34,999 nt of DNA, from positions 1 through 34,999 of the forward strand of contig WAEK01000048.1 in the NCBI GenBank assembly GCA_011634665.1, in the 5' to 3' direction. Source of the stretch: Mortierella sp. BCC40632. Lineage: Eukaryota; Mortierellomycota; Mortierellomycetes; Mortierellales; Mortierellaceae. Every line of letters starts with the position of its first letter. Within the stretch, counting starts at the first letter, position 1. Of this stretch, positions 1-7,225 are shown piece by piece. A model generated the notes under the pieces. That model was not told the DNA's origin, did not search any database, and worked only from the letters and a program-made list of their open reading frames with translations. A program made the translations under genes and the position numbers.

Positions 1-23
1 AAAGTATTAAAGTTTCTATCGAA
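1..23 (-). CDS. cox1: cox1 exon 6, first codons only (cut by window edge)
   Basis: On the minus strand, bases 23 to 1 read FDRNFNT, which is the conserved Cox1 segment directly after the GGITM that ends exon 5 (most Cox1 proteins read ITM-L-L-x-DRNFNT). This fixes the 3' end of intron 5 close to position 24-30. One or two residues (usually two leucines) between ITM and FDRN are not clearly present, so the exact splice point is open. The rest of cox1 lies outside the window, on the low-coordinate side. Confidence 0.75.
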
Positions 24-104
24 GTTAATAACCAAAACTCTAAACGAAGATAATTTTTTTTAAACTTTATATCTCGTTTATAGGGTGGAATTAAATCCTT
101 CGAG

Positions 105-465
105 GATTCCGACTGTACATTAAGCACCATTTTCAGGCACCCAAGAAAGTGACCCAGTCTGTCGATAATTTGCAGCTTACCGACGGATTCTTCTGCCAGG
201 TAGCCATTGACCGTTTTCACTCTCATAGCTCTATGGGCTGTCGCCCATGTATACTAGTATTCCACCATTTGCTAAGAGATATTCTCTCTTAACAAACCCC
301 TTAAAATAAGGGTTTTGCTTCCTTTACAAAGTTCTTGCCGGTATGGTTATCTTTTTCTATTGAGATATAACTAGTTAACTATGTCTAGGAATGTATTTTA
401 ATTCTAATCTCACGAAATTCACCTAAACATCTGCGACGAAAATATAATTTATATTTTTTGAATTC
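105..465 (-). other. Group I intron core of cox1 intron 5 (P3-P9 region)
   Basis: On the minus strand the stretch has an R-like segment containing CAGACTGGGTC (161-151) and an S-like segment AATGTACAGTCGG (122-110). GACTG in the first can pair with CAGTC in the second as P7. A small hairpin with CCTCGAAGG follows S, as expected for P9, and exon 6 begins about 85 nt later. The block is closely related in sequence to the core at 14868-15135 at the end of cox1 intron 1. The subgroup is not assigned. Confidence 0.65.
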
Positions 466-579
466 TGTATAAACCGCCTCCTCTAACCCTCTTTTGATTT
501 ATTTTTATATATTGTTTCATGGCTCTTATATTTATAAAATTGTTTAAATAGCTATACTGGGCTTAATAACTAAAAATAT

Positions 580-1287
580 CTAATCTGATTTAACTATAAG
601 CTTATACATCATAGAAGAATGAAAATGTGGAGTAACAAGAGATCGAAACTTATCCATAGAATTTGTTCTTATAAAGATTCTATACCGATCTTTTTCTCTA
701 ACTTGAATAGTACAATTTAGATCAAAATTATCTTTAAGCACTTTGATTAATAATTCAACCTCACTTAAAGTATAAGAATCAGTACATAAATAAAAATTGT
801 TTTTATTTTTACTACCGTCATCCATCGCCCAATATGCTAATCCTGATGGTGTTAATAATTCACCTATATTATTAGGAATAATCTTAACACCATCTACATA
901 AAATAAATCGTAATAATAATTAAAGCATGGTAATGAGTATGTATTAAAAACTATAGAAGTATAGAATTTGTTAGATCTTTTATCCAAATATTCATGATGT
1001 CTTGGTGCTTCCATATTGGAATAACTTGAGAACAAATCGAATAAATGATTAAGATAATCAACATTAACTAAACCCTGTCTAAATACTAATCTAGCATTAG
1101 TACCATTACGTTGTTTATTAATATGTAAATCACCTAAAATTCCACCTACAATGATACTATGTAAATCAGGAGAGATAGAAAAAGAATTTTTTTCAATATT
1201 TGTTAATCTTTTAGTACTATACCGCCGACTAACAAAACCTGCACCTTTTACAAAACCTGCACTTTTTAATTTAAAAACTGTAAACAT
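580..1287 (-). CDS. LAGLIDADG_2-type homing endonuclease
   Basis: This is a 235-residue ORF. The first motif region (IIVGGILGDLHI, about residues 45-57) and the second (GLAYWAMDDGSKNKN, about 148-162) carry the acidic residues typical of LAGLIDADG_2 endonucleases, which cut DNA at long asymmetric sites and drive intron or HEG homing. The C-terminal DKFRSLVTPHFHSSMMYKL is shared with the paralogues at 5420-6135, 12705-14285, 27480-27874 and 30498-31181. It is one of the few HEGs here with an uninterrupted frame. The ATG at 1287 is chosen because the conserved upstream module ends 4 nt before it. It sits in cox1 intron 5, inside a broken LAGLIDADG_1 ORF. Confidence 0.85.
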   Translation of the reverse strand: MFTVFKLKSAGFVKGAGFVSRRYSTKRLTNIEKNSFSISPDLHSIIVGGILGDLHINKQRNGTNARLVFRQGLVNVDYLNHLFDLFSSYSNMEAPRHHEYLDKRSNKFYTSIVFNTYSLPCFNYYYDLFYVDGVKIIPNNIGELLTPSGLAYWAMDDGSKNKNNFYLCTDSYTLSEVELLIKVLKDNFDLNCTIQVREKDRYRIFIRTNSMDKFRSLVTPHFHSSMMYKLIVKSD

Positions 1288-1375
1288 GTTAGACTTGAAC
1301 TTATGACATTCTAATTAAAGCTTGTCTTGTATTAAACTATCTTTTAATCAATTCTTGTTAATTATAGTTCAGCGA
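1288..1375 (-). promoter_or_regulatory. Conserved 5' module of LAGLIDADG_2 HEG (copy a)
   Basis: The segment directly upstream of the ATG is shared with 6136-6215 and, on the plus strand, 30420-30497. In gene orientation it contains ATTGATTAAAAGATAGTTTA, then a partly palindromic stretch, then AAGTTCAAGTCT ending 4 nt before the start codon. Conservation in three places, each time before the same HEG family, suggests it is part of the mobile unit. A role in expression or RNA processing is inference. Confidence 0.6.
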
Positions 1376-1488
1376 TCTTGACCTGTATCTATAAATCCAG
1401 CTAACCAACTATTAGAATCAATTGAACTAGAATCTAAAGGAAGTTTTATAATATGATCTTTTTCTCCTAATTTATGTGTATTTAACCA
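1376..1488 (-). pseudogene. Fragment of LAGLIDADG_1 HEG around its second motif
   Basis: Read on the minus strand this gives WLNTHKLGEKDHIIKLPL and then SNSWLAGFIDTGQDR and a stop. It lines up with the stretch between TPKIEALHRIIDW and NNAWLTGFIEADG of the intron-3 HEG (10941-11831). It is therefore the continuation of the half ORF at 2808-3227, which stops at the equivalent of IIDW. The motif breaks after LAGFID, where the LAGLIDADG_2 module of copy a begins. Confidence 0.6.
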
Positions 1489-1520
1489 CCAGGGGGGGGT
1501 GTTAGACCGAGAGTCTAACA
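1489..1520 (-). repeat. HEG 3' boundary motif (AACACCCC type) with hairpin
   Basis: In gene orientation this reads GTTAGACTCTCGGTCTAAC (a hairpin) running into ACACCCCCCCCTGG, and the interrupted LAGLIDADG_1 ORF resumes directly afterwards. Similar motifs end other HEG cassettes at 5345, 7005, 21411, 22005, 27956 and 31224. The GIY-YIG stop codon is about 66 nt upstream. Confidence 0.55.
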
Positions 1521-1585
1521 AGAAATAGACAATTTAATCAGCTAAAGTATTGTGTAAAGCTCCTACTTTGAGCCATCGCTTATTT

Positions 1586-2430
1586 CTATAGTTCTGATGA
1601 ACAGACTATCCATTTATTTTTGTATACCTTATTCTTATCTACATAATTAGTTATAGTACGTGTAGTACAATCAAAATATCTAGCAGCATCTCTACAAGAA
1701 TCAAAAGATTTATGAAATATAATTTCTTTTGTCTCTAAATGAAAAGAATAAACTAATATTTTCTTAAACTTTGATAAAGACATTAATTTTTTAGTTTCAG
1801 CCGAATGAGTTTTACCATACATTGGATGATTCTCACCAGTTCTACCAAACATAGAACTATTCTCACCAGTTATACCGTACATAGGGTTATTCTCACCTGT
1901 TCTATCTATGCTTCTCTGAGCTATAACCATAAAAGCTTTAGTTTCAGCTGAATGAGTTTTACCATACATAGGATGATTTTCACCAGACTTGGCTAAACTC
2001 ATTAAAGCTTTAGATTTGTCAGAATGCTTAGACCCTAACCGAGAACCAGCTGTAGGCTGTATATTGTACTCTGGTTTAATAACATCTATATAAAAGTTGT
2101 TCTAGTTTAAGAATTAATTTTTTTTTGTTTCATCTTTTGACAAATGAGAAATATCAATGAGCTCAAAAAAATAGTAAGACTAAATGTTGAATAACCATGA
2201 TGTAAAAGAGCATTACAGATATACATAGTTTTAAATCTATTCAAATATCTAATGAATAATAATTAGATAATCGTTTAGATAAATTAACTGCTGAACCTAC
2301 GTATCTTTTACCTGATGAGTTATGAGTCCACATATAAATTCCGCTTTACCTTTGAGGTCAGATAGAATCTTAGATTTTTTTCTATATCTGCATTAGGGTA
2401 AATCATAATAGGAACAAAAGCATGATAAAA
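1586..2430 (-). pseudogene. Decayed GIY-YIG homing endonuclease with NUMOD3 repeats
   Basis: The 3' part (2002-1586) is open and encodes several NUMOD3-type repeats (GENHPMYGKTHSAET pattern) followed by a NUMOD1/IENR1-like helix-turn-helix end (FDSCRDAARYFDCTTRTI). The catalytic part upstream is recognisable only across frame changes, as GKA-IYMW and then KRYVGSAVNLSKRL (about 2370-2250). It follows a copy of nad2 codons at 2683-2465, as in the better-preserved HEG at 7226-8326. The whole unit interrupts a LAGLIDADG_1 ORF in cox1 intron 5. Confidence 0.7.
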
Positions 2431-2464
2431 CAAATAAAAGGTTCCCCTAGAGAACTACTTTCTT

Positions 2465-2683
2465 CTACATATGTAAAAAGACAAAAAAAAAACTAAAAAG
2501 TAAAAATTTAAATAAGATATCAAAATTAAATTGATGAAAAGTTAGTTGATTTAACCGTCCATATATTTGAACTCTATAATTGAGAAATATATAAACAGCT
2601 AATCCGTGGTGAAGATTGTTGATAATAAAAAAAGAAGCTAATGGTATCGGCATTACTAAAATAAAGAATTCTAATACTGTCAT
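2465..2683 (-). pseudogene. Copy of nad2 N-terminal codons fused to HEG (degenerate)
   Basis: The translation MTVLEFFILVMPIPLASFF, then HHGLAVYIF and IYGRLNQLT, resembles the start of native nad2 (25663 downward: [20 protein letters not shown]) and the fused copy at 8311-8100 (IYGRYDQLTLLSQ). It precedes the decayed GIY-YIG domain in the same orientation. It is most likely a captured nad2 5' end carried by the HEG. It differs from native nad2 at many positions, so it is not a recent assembly duplicate. Confidence 0.6.
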
Positions 2684-2807
2684 TTTTTTGTTTTTTGAGA
2701 GAAAGAAAGAATTGAACGATTCTTGGATTTATACAATTAATAATCTAAATCATGCAATTTTTTTTCTCCTAATTATAAAATTTATTTAAAAATCTTACTA
2801 ACCGTTC

Positions 2808-3227
2808 TTCAAATCAATCATAGTATAAAGAGCATTAATTTTAGGAGTCCGCATTTTTCCATTAATCATATTAATAACAGTTAAAACACCTTGTAAATTT
2901 TGAATCATTAATCTTACAGTTTCTCCCGGAGGGGGAAACCGCCCCGGGGGCAGTTTCTGTATTTTTAGCAAAATAAATATTCCCGTGACCTATTCTTTTT
3001 TGTAAAACTTTAACAAATTCCAGATCACAAATATGAAAAACTAATTGAATTGAACATACTTTATTAGTACCACTGGGTGATTTTAAAGTAGAAGGTGTAA
3101 TTAAAGAACCATCACCTTCTATGTAACCAGCTAAGTAATGACTAAATTCTTCATCTTTATTTAATTTAGTAGTAGAGCTAGAATAAAAATTCTTTTGTGC
3201 AAATAATAAATTATATTTATTCTTAAA
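2808..3227 (-). pseudogene. LAGLIDADG_1 HEG, N-terminal half, in frame with cox1 exon 5
   Basis: Directly after exon 5 the frame continues through [20 protein letters not shown] to the first motif [23 protein letters not shown]-rich element at 2917-2958 breaks the frame, which picks up again as NGKMRTPKINALYTMID. Its partner half is at 1376-1488. ORFs fused to the upstream exon like this are typical of intron-encoded HEGs, which are released by proteolysis or internal initiation. As written the gene is dead. Confidence 0.75.
2917..2958. mobile_element. GC-rich element with 8-bp direct repeats
   Basis: CAGTTTCT occurs at 2917-2924 and again at 2951-2958. Between them are 26 nt with two G/C hairpin blocks (CCCGGAGGGGG and CCGCCCCGGGGG). 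Removing one repeat plus the insert restores the LAGLIDADG_1 frame (NTET followed by VRLMIQ-like codons), so this looks like an insertion with target duplication into a coding region. It matches the double-hairpin elements known from some fungal mitochondrial genomes. Confidence 0.7.
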
Positions 3228-3467
3228 CATCGTGATTCCACCAGCTAATACTGGTAATGATAATAATAATAATACAGCTGTAATTAATACGGCCCAAGCG
3301 AATAGAGGCAGTTTGTGCATAGTCATACCTGGGGCCCGCATGTTAATTATAGTAGTAATAAAATTAGAAGCACCTAGCATTGAACTAATCCCAGCAAGAT
3401 GTAAACTGAAGATAGCTAAATCAACAGAACCACCTGAATGAGATTGTAAGCTAGCTAATGGCGGATA
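3228..3467 (-). CDS. cox1: cox1 exon 5
   Basis: This exon encodes 80 residues from [14 protein letters not shown] to VLAGGITM of cytochrome c oxidase subunit 1, the haem-copper catalytic core of complex IV in the inner membrane. It covers the region around transmembrane helices IV and V with the conserved [10 protein letters not shown] and [11 protein letters not shown]. The frame is intact with no indel. The start is set at TAT for Tyr, because exon 4 ends in TGWTV and Cox1 reads TGWTVYPPL. The end is set at ITM, after which the intron ORF runs on in frame. Confidence 0.92.
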
Positions 3468-3534
3468 ACAAAAAAAATTAAGATACCTCACATATAGTAA
3501 TATGCTATCGTATCGTTCAACTATTTTCATAGTT

Positions 3535-3760
3535 GTTTGGACTATACCTTCAACCTAAAAAGAGGTTATTAAGACTTTATTAAAAAAAGTGATTTAAATT
3601 TAGTGCATTTATTATAAAATGTATATAGACCCAGGAATAAATCCTATCCTACCCACCCTCCTCTTTTTAATAAAAGAGTTACCGATTATACATTTTAATT
3701 AATTAGACCAATTAGAAATATCAGGTCTAATTAATCTTAATGGCGATAGATCTTTAAATT
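3535..3760 (-). other. Group I core remnant at 3' end of cox1 intron 4
   Basis: An S-type segment GAAGGTATAGTCC (minus strand, 3552-3539) lies about 70 nt before exon 5, and a candidate R segment GGGTCTATATAC lies just upstream (about 3635). P7 pairing between GTCTATA-like and TATAGTC-like strands is possible. The P and Q parts are not clear to me. The interval also has a short GGGTGGGTAGGATAGGATT run. Confidence 0.5.
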
Positions 3761-3854
3761 GCATAAGGGTAAATGTAATTGTTCACATCATAATTACAGA
3801 ATTATCTGTCAAAAAGGTTAAAGGCAGGAATAAGGATCGTTTGTTAGTAACCAA

Positions 3855-4757
3855 CTATTTTGAACTTCTAAGGTTACTATATAGAAGCCATTCATTTTTA
3901 AAAAGTCTATCTTTATCTAAATATCGACTAATTGTATAACTTTTAACATTAAACTCTTTAGCTCCATCACTACAACTATCAAAACATTTGTATAGAATCA
4001 TTTCATTTGAAACGGGATCTAAAGAATATACAAATAATTTTTTATTATTTAAACCTTTACAAGCTTTTCTAATATTCTCTTTATGTTCCGCACTTTTACT
4101 CATCCCTTTTTTGGCAAGACTCATTTTTAATTTTGTTTCGGATGAATGAAATTTCCCAAGATTTTTACCTTTCATTGATTCACTTATTTTTGCTTTAGCT
4201 TCAGTAGCGAGTATCTTACCAAAACTTGGATGATTTCCCCCTGCTAAGGCTAAAGAAATTTTAAGTTTAGTTTCTGCTGAATGAGTTTTACCTTTCATTG
4301 CTTCACTTATCTTAATTAAAGTTTCCGGGTTATGTTTTAACCCTAATGAAGAACCTGCTATTTTGAGTATATTATATTCAGGCTTAATTTCATCTAAAAA
4401 AAATTGCTCATGTGATAATAATAACTTAAGTGCTTCTTTTTCAGATAAATTACTAACATCAATATACTTAAGAATAAAAAGAGAAAATTCTGAATGCCCA
4501 TGAAATAAAAGAGCATTACAAATATACATTGATTTGTAACGTTCTAAATTAGCTTTAGAAAAATATGAATTAAATCGTCTAGATAATTTAAAAGATGAAC
4601 CTACGTATAGTTTATTTGATGATTTGTGCAACCATAAATATATTCCTGCGCAATTTTTATTATCATTGATAATGTTTGATTTCTGCATTTCGGCATTATC
4701 ATACATTTTTTCTATATCAATAATAAAATGAATAATTATAGAATTAAATTGTACCAT
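3855..4757 (-). CDS. GIY-YIG homing endonuclease with NUMOD3 repeats
   Basis: This intact 300-residue ORF has a GIY-YIG nuclease domain at about residues 35-130 (AGIYLWLHKSSNKLYVGSSF, the arginine of RRF, and the catalytic glutamate in HEQFFLDEI). Three or four NUMOD3-type repeats follow (SAETKLKIS patterns, about 150-225), then a NUMOD1-like C-terminal helix-turn-helix (FDSCSDGAKEFNVKSYTISRYL, about 255-285, given here in short form). Such proteins nick DNA at a site set by the C-terminal DNA-binding modules. The ATG at 4757 precedes KMYDNAEMQKSNI, which matches the N-terminal pattern of its paralogues. Its 160-nt upstream flank copies the cox1 leader. It lies in cox1 intron 4. Confidence 0.9.
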   Translation of the reverse strand: MVQFNSIIIHFIIDIEKMYDNAEMQKSNIINDNKNCAGIYLWLHKSSNKLYVGSSFKLSRRFNSYFSKANLERYKSMYICNALLFHGHSEFSLFILKYIDVSNLSEKEALKLLLSHEQFFLDEIKPEYNILKIAGSSLGLKHNPETLIKISEAMKGKTHSAETKLKISLALAGGNHPSFGKILATEAKAKISESMKGKNLGKFHSSETKLKMSLAKKGMSKSAEHKENIRKACKGLNNKKLFVYSLDPVSNEMILYKCFDSCSDGAKEFNVKSYTISRYLDKDRLFKNEWLLYSNLRSSK

Positions 4758-4917
4758 ATTTTTTTATTTATTTGACAATCCTTTATTTATTAAATATTTA
4801 AATTAGATTTAAGAGGATAATTTTAAGATAAATATATAAGATAGACTTGAACTATATAGTTTAAATATAAATGATCCTAATAAAAATTGATTATGTAATT
4901 AATTATAATTATTTACC
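4758..4917 (-). promoter_or_regulatory. Copy of the cox1 5' leader upstream of a GIY-YIG HEG
   Basis: This shares long runs with the sequence upstream of cox1 exon 1 (19828-20040): TTTGACAATCCTTTATTTAT, AAATATTTAAATTAGATTTA, AGACTTGAACTATATA and AAAAATTGATTATGTAATTA (given as on the plus strand). The copy here lacks a roughly 60-nt AT-rich stretch present in the cox1 version. A third copy precedes the HEG at 10033-10743. The simplest reading is that the HEG cassette picked up the cox1 leader and perhaps its expression signals. Confidence 0.7.
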
Positions 4918-4932
4918 TTTTTGCATTTTAAT

Positions 4933-5318
4933 TTACCCATTTGCATTGCTTCTAATTAATCTTAATTTACGTATTTGTTCTCTAATTTTAAAAAGCTTTT
5001 CATAAGAACCTTTACTTGTATTAAATGATCTAGACCAGATTCTATATTCCACAGCTTTCATACCTTTCATAGAATTATTAAAAGCATCAATAATATTCAT
5101 GATAGCTCTAGAATTAGTTGTATCTAAAGAATAAAAATTATTATTAATATTTTTCTTATAAACTACTTTAGTTGAAATACCTAAAACTAGTCTTATACCT
5201 TCTAATACTATTTGATCCAATTTTTGAGTAATTCCAAAAGCATGTACTATTCTAGTACTTGATTTAGATACCAAATAAAAGCTTCCTTTAATAAGAAGGT
5301 CTATCCAAGTAAATTATA
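4933..5318 (-). pseudogene. LAGLIDADG_1 HEG, C-terminal half
   Basis: This encodes a second-half LAGLIDADG_1 domain: LIKGSFYLVSKSSTRI, FGITQKLDQIVLEGIRLVLG, TTNSRAIMNIIDAFNN and VEYRIWSRSFNTSKGSYEKL. These match the C-terminal half of the HEG at 8408-9490 (ITHKLDTVLLKLIKRILHI and so on). It starts inside what should be the second LAGLIDADG motif, just after the AACACCCCC box at 5345-5357. The N-terminal half is missing here. It ends where the leader copy of the GIY-YIG cassette starts. Confidence 0.75.
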
Positions 5319-5344
5319 TTAAATTTCTGACAATAAAAAATAAA

Positions 5345-5357
5345 GGGGGTGTTAATT
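5345..5357 (-). repeat. HEG 3' boundary motif (AACACCCCC)
   Basis: In gene orientation AATTAACACCCCC lies about 65 nt after the stop of the LAGLIDADG_2 HEG and about 25 nt before the truncated LAGLIDADG_1 second half resumes. This fits a shared end of inserted HEG units. Confidence 0.4.
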
Positions 5358-5419
5358 AAATAAAAAATTTATATTAATGAGTATAATTTAAGATAATTAA
5401 CAAAAAAGAAAAATAAAAC

Positions 5420-6135
5420 TTAAATACTAAGTTTATACAACATTGATTCATGAAAATGTGGTGTAACAAGAGATCTAAATTTATCCATTGAATCTGACTT
5501 AATATAAATTCTATATTGATCTTCATTTCTAATTAGATAAGTACAATTTAAATCAAAATTATCTTTAAGCTCTTTGATTAATAATTCAACCTCACTTAAA
5601 GAATAAGAATCAGTACATAAAACAAAATTGTTTTTAAGTTTACAACCATCATCCATTGCCCAATATGCTAAACTTACAGGTGTCAACAATTCCCCAATAT
5701 TTAAAGGAATTACTTTCATTTTATCTACATAAAATAAATCACGGTAATAATTAAAACATGGTAAGGAATAAGTATTAAACGAGATATTACTATGAATCTT
5801 ACCACTTTTACCGTGAACACTACCACCATAGTTAGGTGCTGAACCACAATAATCTTTAAACAAATCATATAAATGAAGTATATAAGCTTCATGTAATAAA
5901 CCTTGTTTAAACATTAATCTAGAATTAACACTTCTAGGTTGTTTATTTATATGTAAATCTCCCAATAAACTCCCAATTATGATATTATGTATATGAGGAG
6001 AAACTGAAAAATTATCTCTTTCATTTTTTTTGTTAACACCTTTATACTATAATATCTATTAACAAATCCTGCACCTTTTACAAAACCTCTATCTTTAACA
6101 AAACCTGCACCTAAACTATTATAAAAATTAAACAT
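5420..6135 (-). pseudogene. LAGLIDADG_2 homing endonuclease, one frameshift
   Basis: From 5965 downward the frame is open for 181 residues (GDLHINKQP, then SLAYWAMDDGCKLKNN, then DKFRSLVTPHFHESMLYKL). The true start is probably the ATG at 6135, 4 nt after the conserved box. That N-terminus (MFNFYNSLGAGFVKDRGF) matches the paralogue at 1287 but goes out of frame at an A8 run near 6030. Deleting one base there would join the parts. Repeated GAGFV units in the N-terminus also occur in the 580-1287 protein. Confidence 0.75.
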
Positions 6136-6215
6136 GTTAGACTTGAACTTATAAGTATCATGTTAATTAAAACATGATTTGTGTTAAACTATCTTTTAAT
6201 CAATTCTTGTTAATT
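6136..6215 (-). promoter_or_regulatory. Conserved 5' module of LAGLIDADG_2 HEG (copy b)
   Basis: This is nearly the same as copy a at 1288-1375: TAACAAGAATTGATTAAAAG, AGATAGTTTAA, and the terminal AAGTTCAAGTCTAAC running into the ATG. The middle holds an 8-bp inverted repeat ATCATGTT/AACATGAT. It differs from copy a mainly in the loop region, as expected if the stem-loop is maintained. Confidence 0.6.
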
Positions 6216-6220
6216 ATATA

Positions 6221-7003
6221 TTAAATTAATAGTTTCGCTTCAATTAAATTTAGAGAATTAACTTTCTTTAATACTTGATAAATTTTTACTATTTTTGTTT
6301 TATTAGTATCTTGATAATAAAAAGCTTTTGACCATAATTTAAATTCTAATGAATTTTTTAAATTTAATCTACCTTTTAATATATTAATAATATTTTGTAT
6401 AGCTCGTGAATTTGTTGTTTTTAATTGATAAACATCTCTTTTCTCAGAATAAATAATTTTGTTTGGAATATGAAAAATTCGTCTAATAGATTCTAATAAA
6501 ACTGAATCTAATTTTTGAGTAATACTAAACTCTATATTAAATCTTTCTTTAGTAGAAATTATATCAAAAAAACCCTTAGCTTCAACAAAACCTATCAACC
6601 ATCCTATTGAAATAACTTTTTTTGCTTGATTAGCATCAGTTAATGGAATAGAAATATCTTTCCATGCAGGAGAAACATATGAATTGGAAGGTTTAGTTAA
6701 TAATAAATTTTCTAATAATTTATTTCTTTCTAAACTAGTTAAATTGTTATTTTCAAGAATAAAATAAGCTTCTTTAAATAAATTATAATTAAAGTATTTA
6801 GTTGTAAGTAAAGGATACTTATCAAAAATAGGAAAAATTATAGAATTAATAACTTTTCGATCTCTAATTCTAAAATGTGCTAAGTCTTTTTGATTCTACA
6901 TAAATAGAACCTGCTCCTAATTCTTTTTTAATATAGTGTAAAGCTCTTAGATTATACGTATTTTGGGATATTTTAAATGTTAAATTCCATTTATCTCCTT
7001 GTG
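6221..7003 (-). pseudogene. LAGLIDADG_1 HEG lacking its first motif
   Basis: The frame begins abruptly at GDKWNLTFKISQNTYNLRAL, equivalent to the stretch just after the first motif of the 8408-9490 HEG (GDSYKLEFDISESLYNLRVL). It needs one correction near 6890, then runs through FDKYPLLTTKYFNYNLFKEA and the second motif region GWLIGFVEAKGFFDIIS (about 6600-6560) to the C-terminus. The last 125 residues (6598-6221) are open. The 5' truncation point coincides with the boundary motif at 7005-7021. It is an older resident HEG displaced by later insertions. Confidence 0.75.
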
Positions 7004-7004
7004 A

Positions 7005-7036
7005 CCTGGGTGGGTGTTAACTGATTTTACAGATAA
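7005..7036 (-). repeat. HEG 3' boundary motif
   Basis: On the plus strand CCTGGGTGGGTGTTAACTGA followed by TTTTACAG resembles 21411-21437 (CCAGTGGGGTGTTAACTGAT and TTTATAG). It separates the GIY-YIG HEG at 7226-8326 from the resumed LAGLIDADG_1 ORF at 7003. The 7040-7225 interval between motif and HEG stop has nothing else I recognise. Confidence 0.5.
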
Positions 7037-7225
7037 CATTTAAATAGAAATATAGAAGAGATATAAAATTGACTCAAGCGTTATACTAGTTTCGTAATAC
7101 CGATACTCTAAGGGCTAGAAAATAAAATGGTAGAACTAACCAAGTACTTACAATATTTAAGAAACAGCAATTATTCCCCGCTAACACACATAGTAAATCA
7201 CTATCTAAGTCTTCTAAAAGTAGAA

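Larger units (their letters stand above)
24..3227 (-). other. cox1 intron 5, composite group I intron
   Basis: The intron lies between the exons reading GGITM and FDRNFNT. In minus-strand order it holds the N-terminal half of a LAGLIDADG_1 ORF in frame with exon 5, a nad2 5'-copy plus decayed GIY-YIG HEG, a short piece of the LAGLIDADG_1 second half, a LAGLIDADG_2 HEG, and the group I catalytic core next to the 3' splice site. The resident intron HEG therefore appears to have been interrupted twice by other HEGs. At about 3.2 kb it is long for a group I intron, and the excess is these nested genes. Confidence 0.75.

Noticed and set aside
3232..3441. Plus-strand frame opposite cox1 exon 5
   Set aside because: Pure shadow of exon 5 on the other strand.
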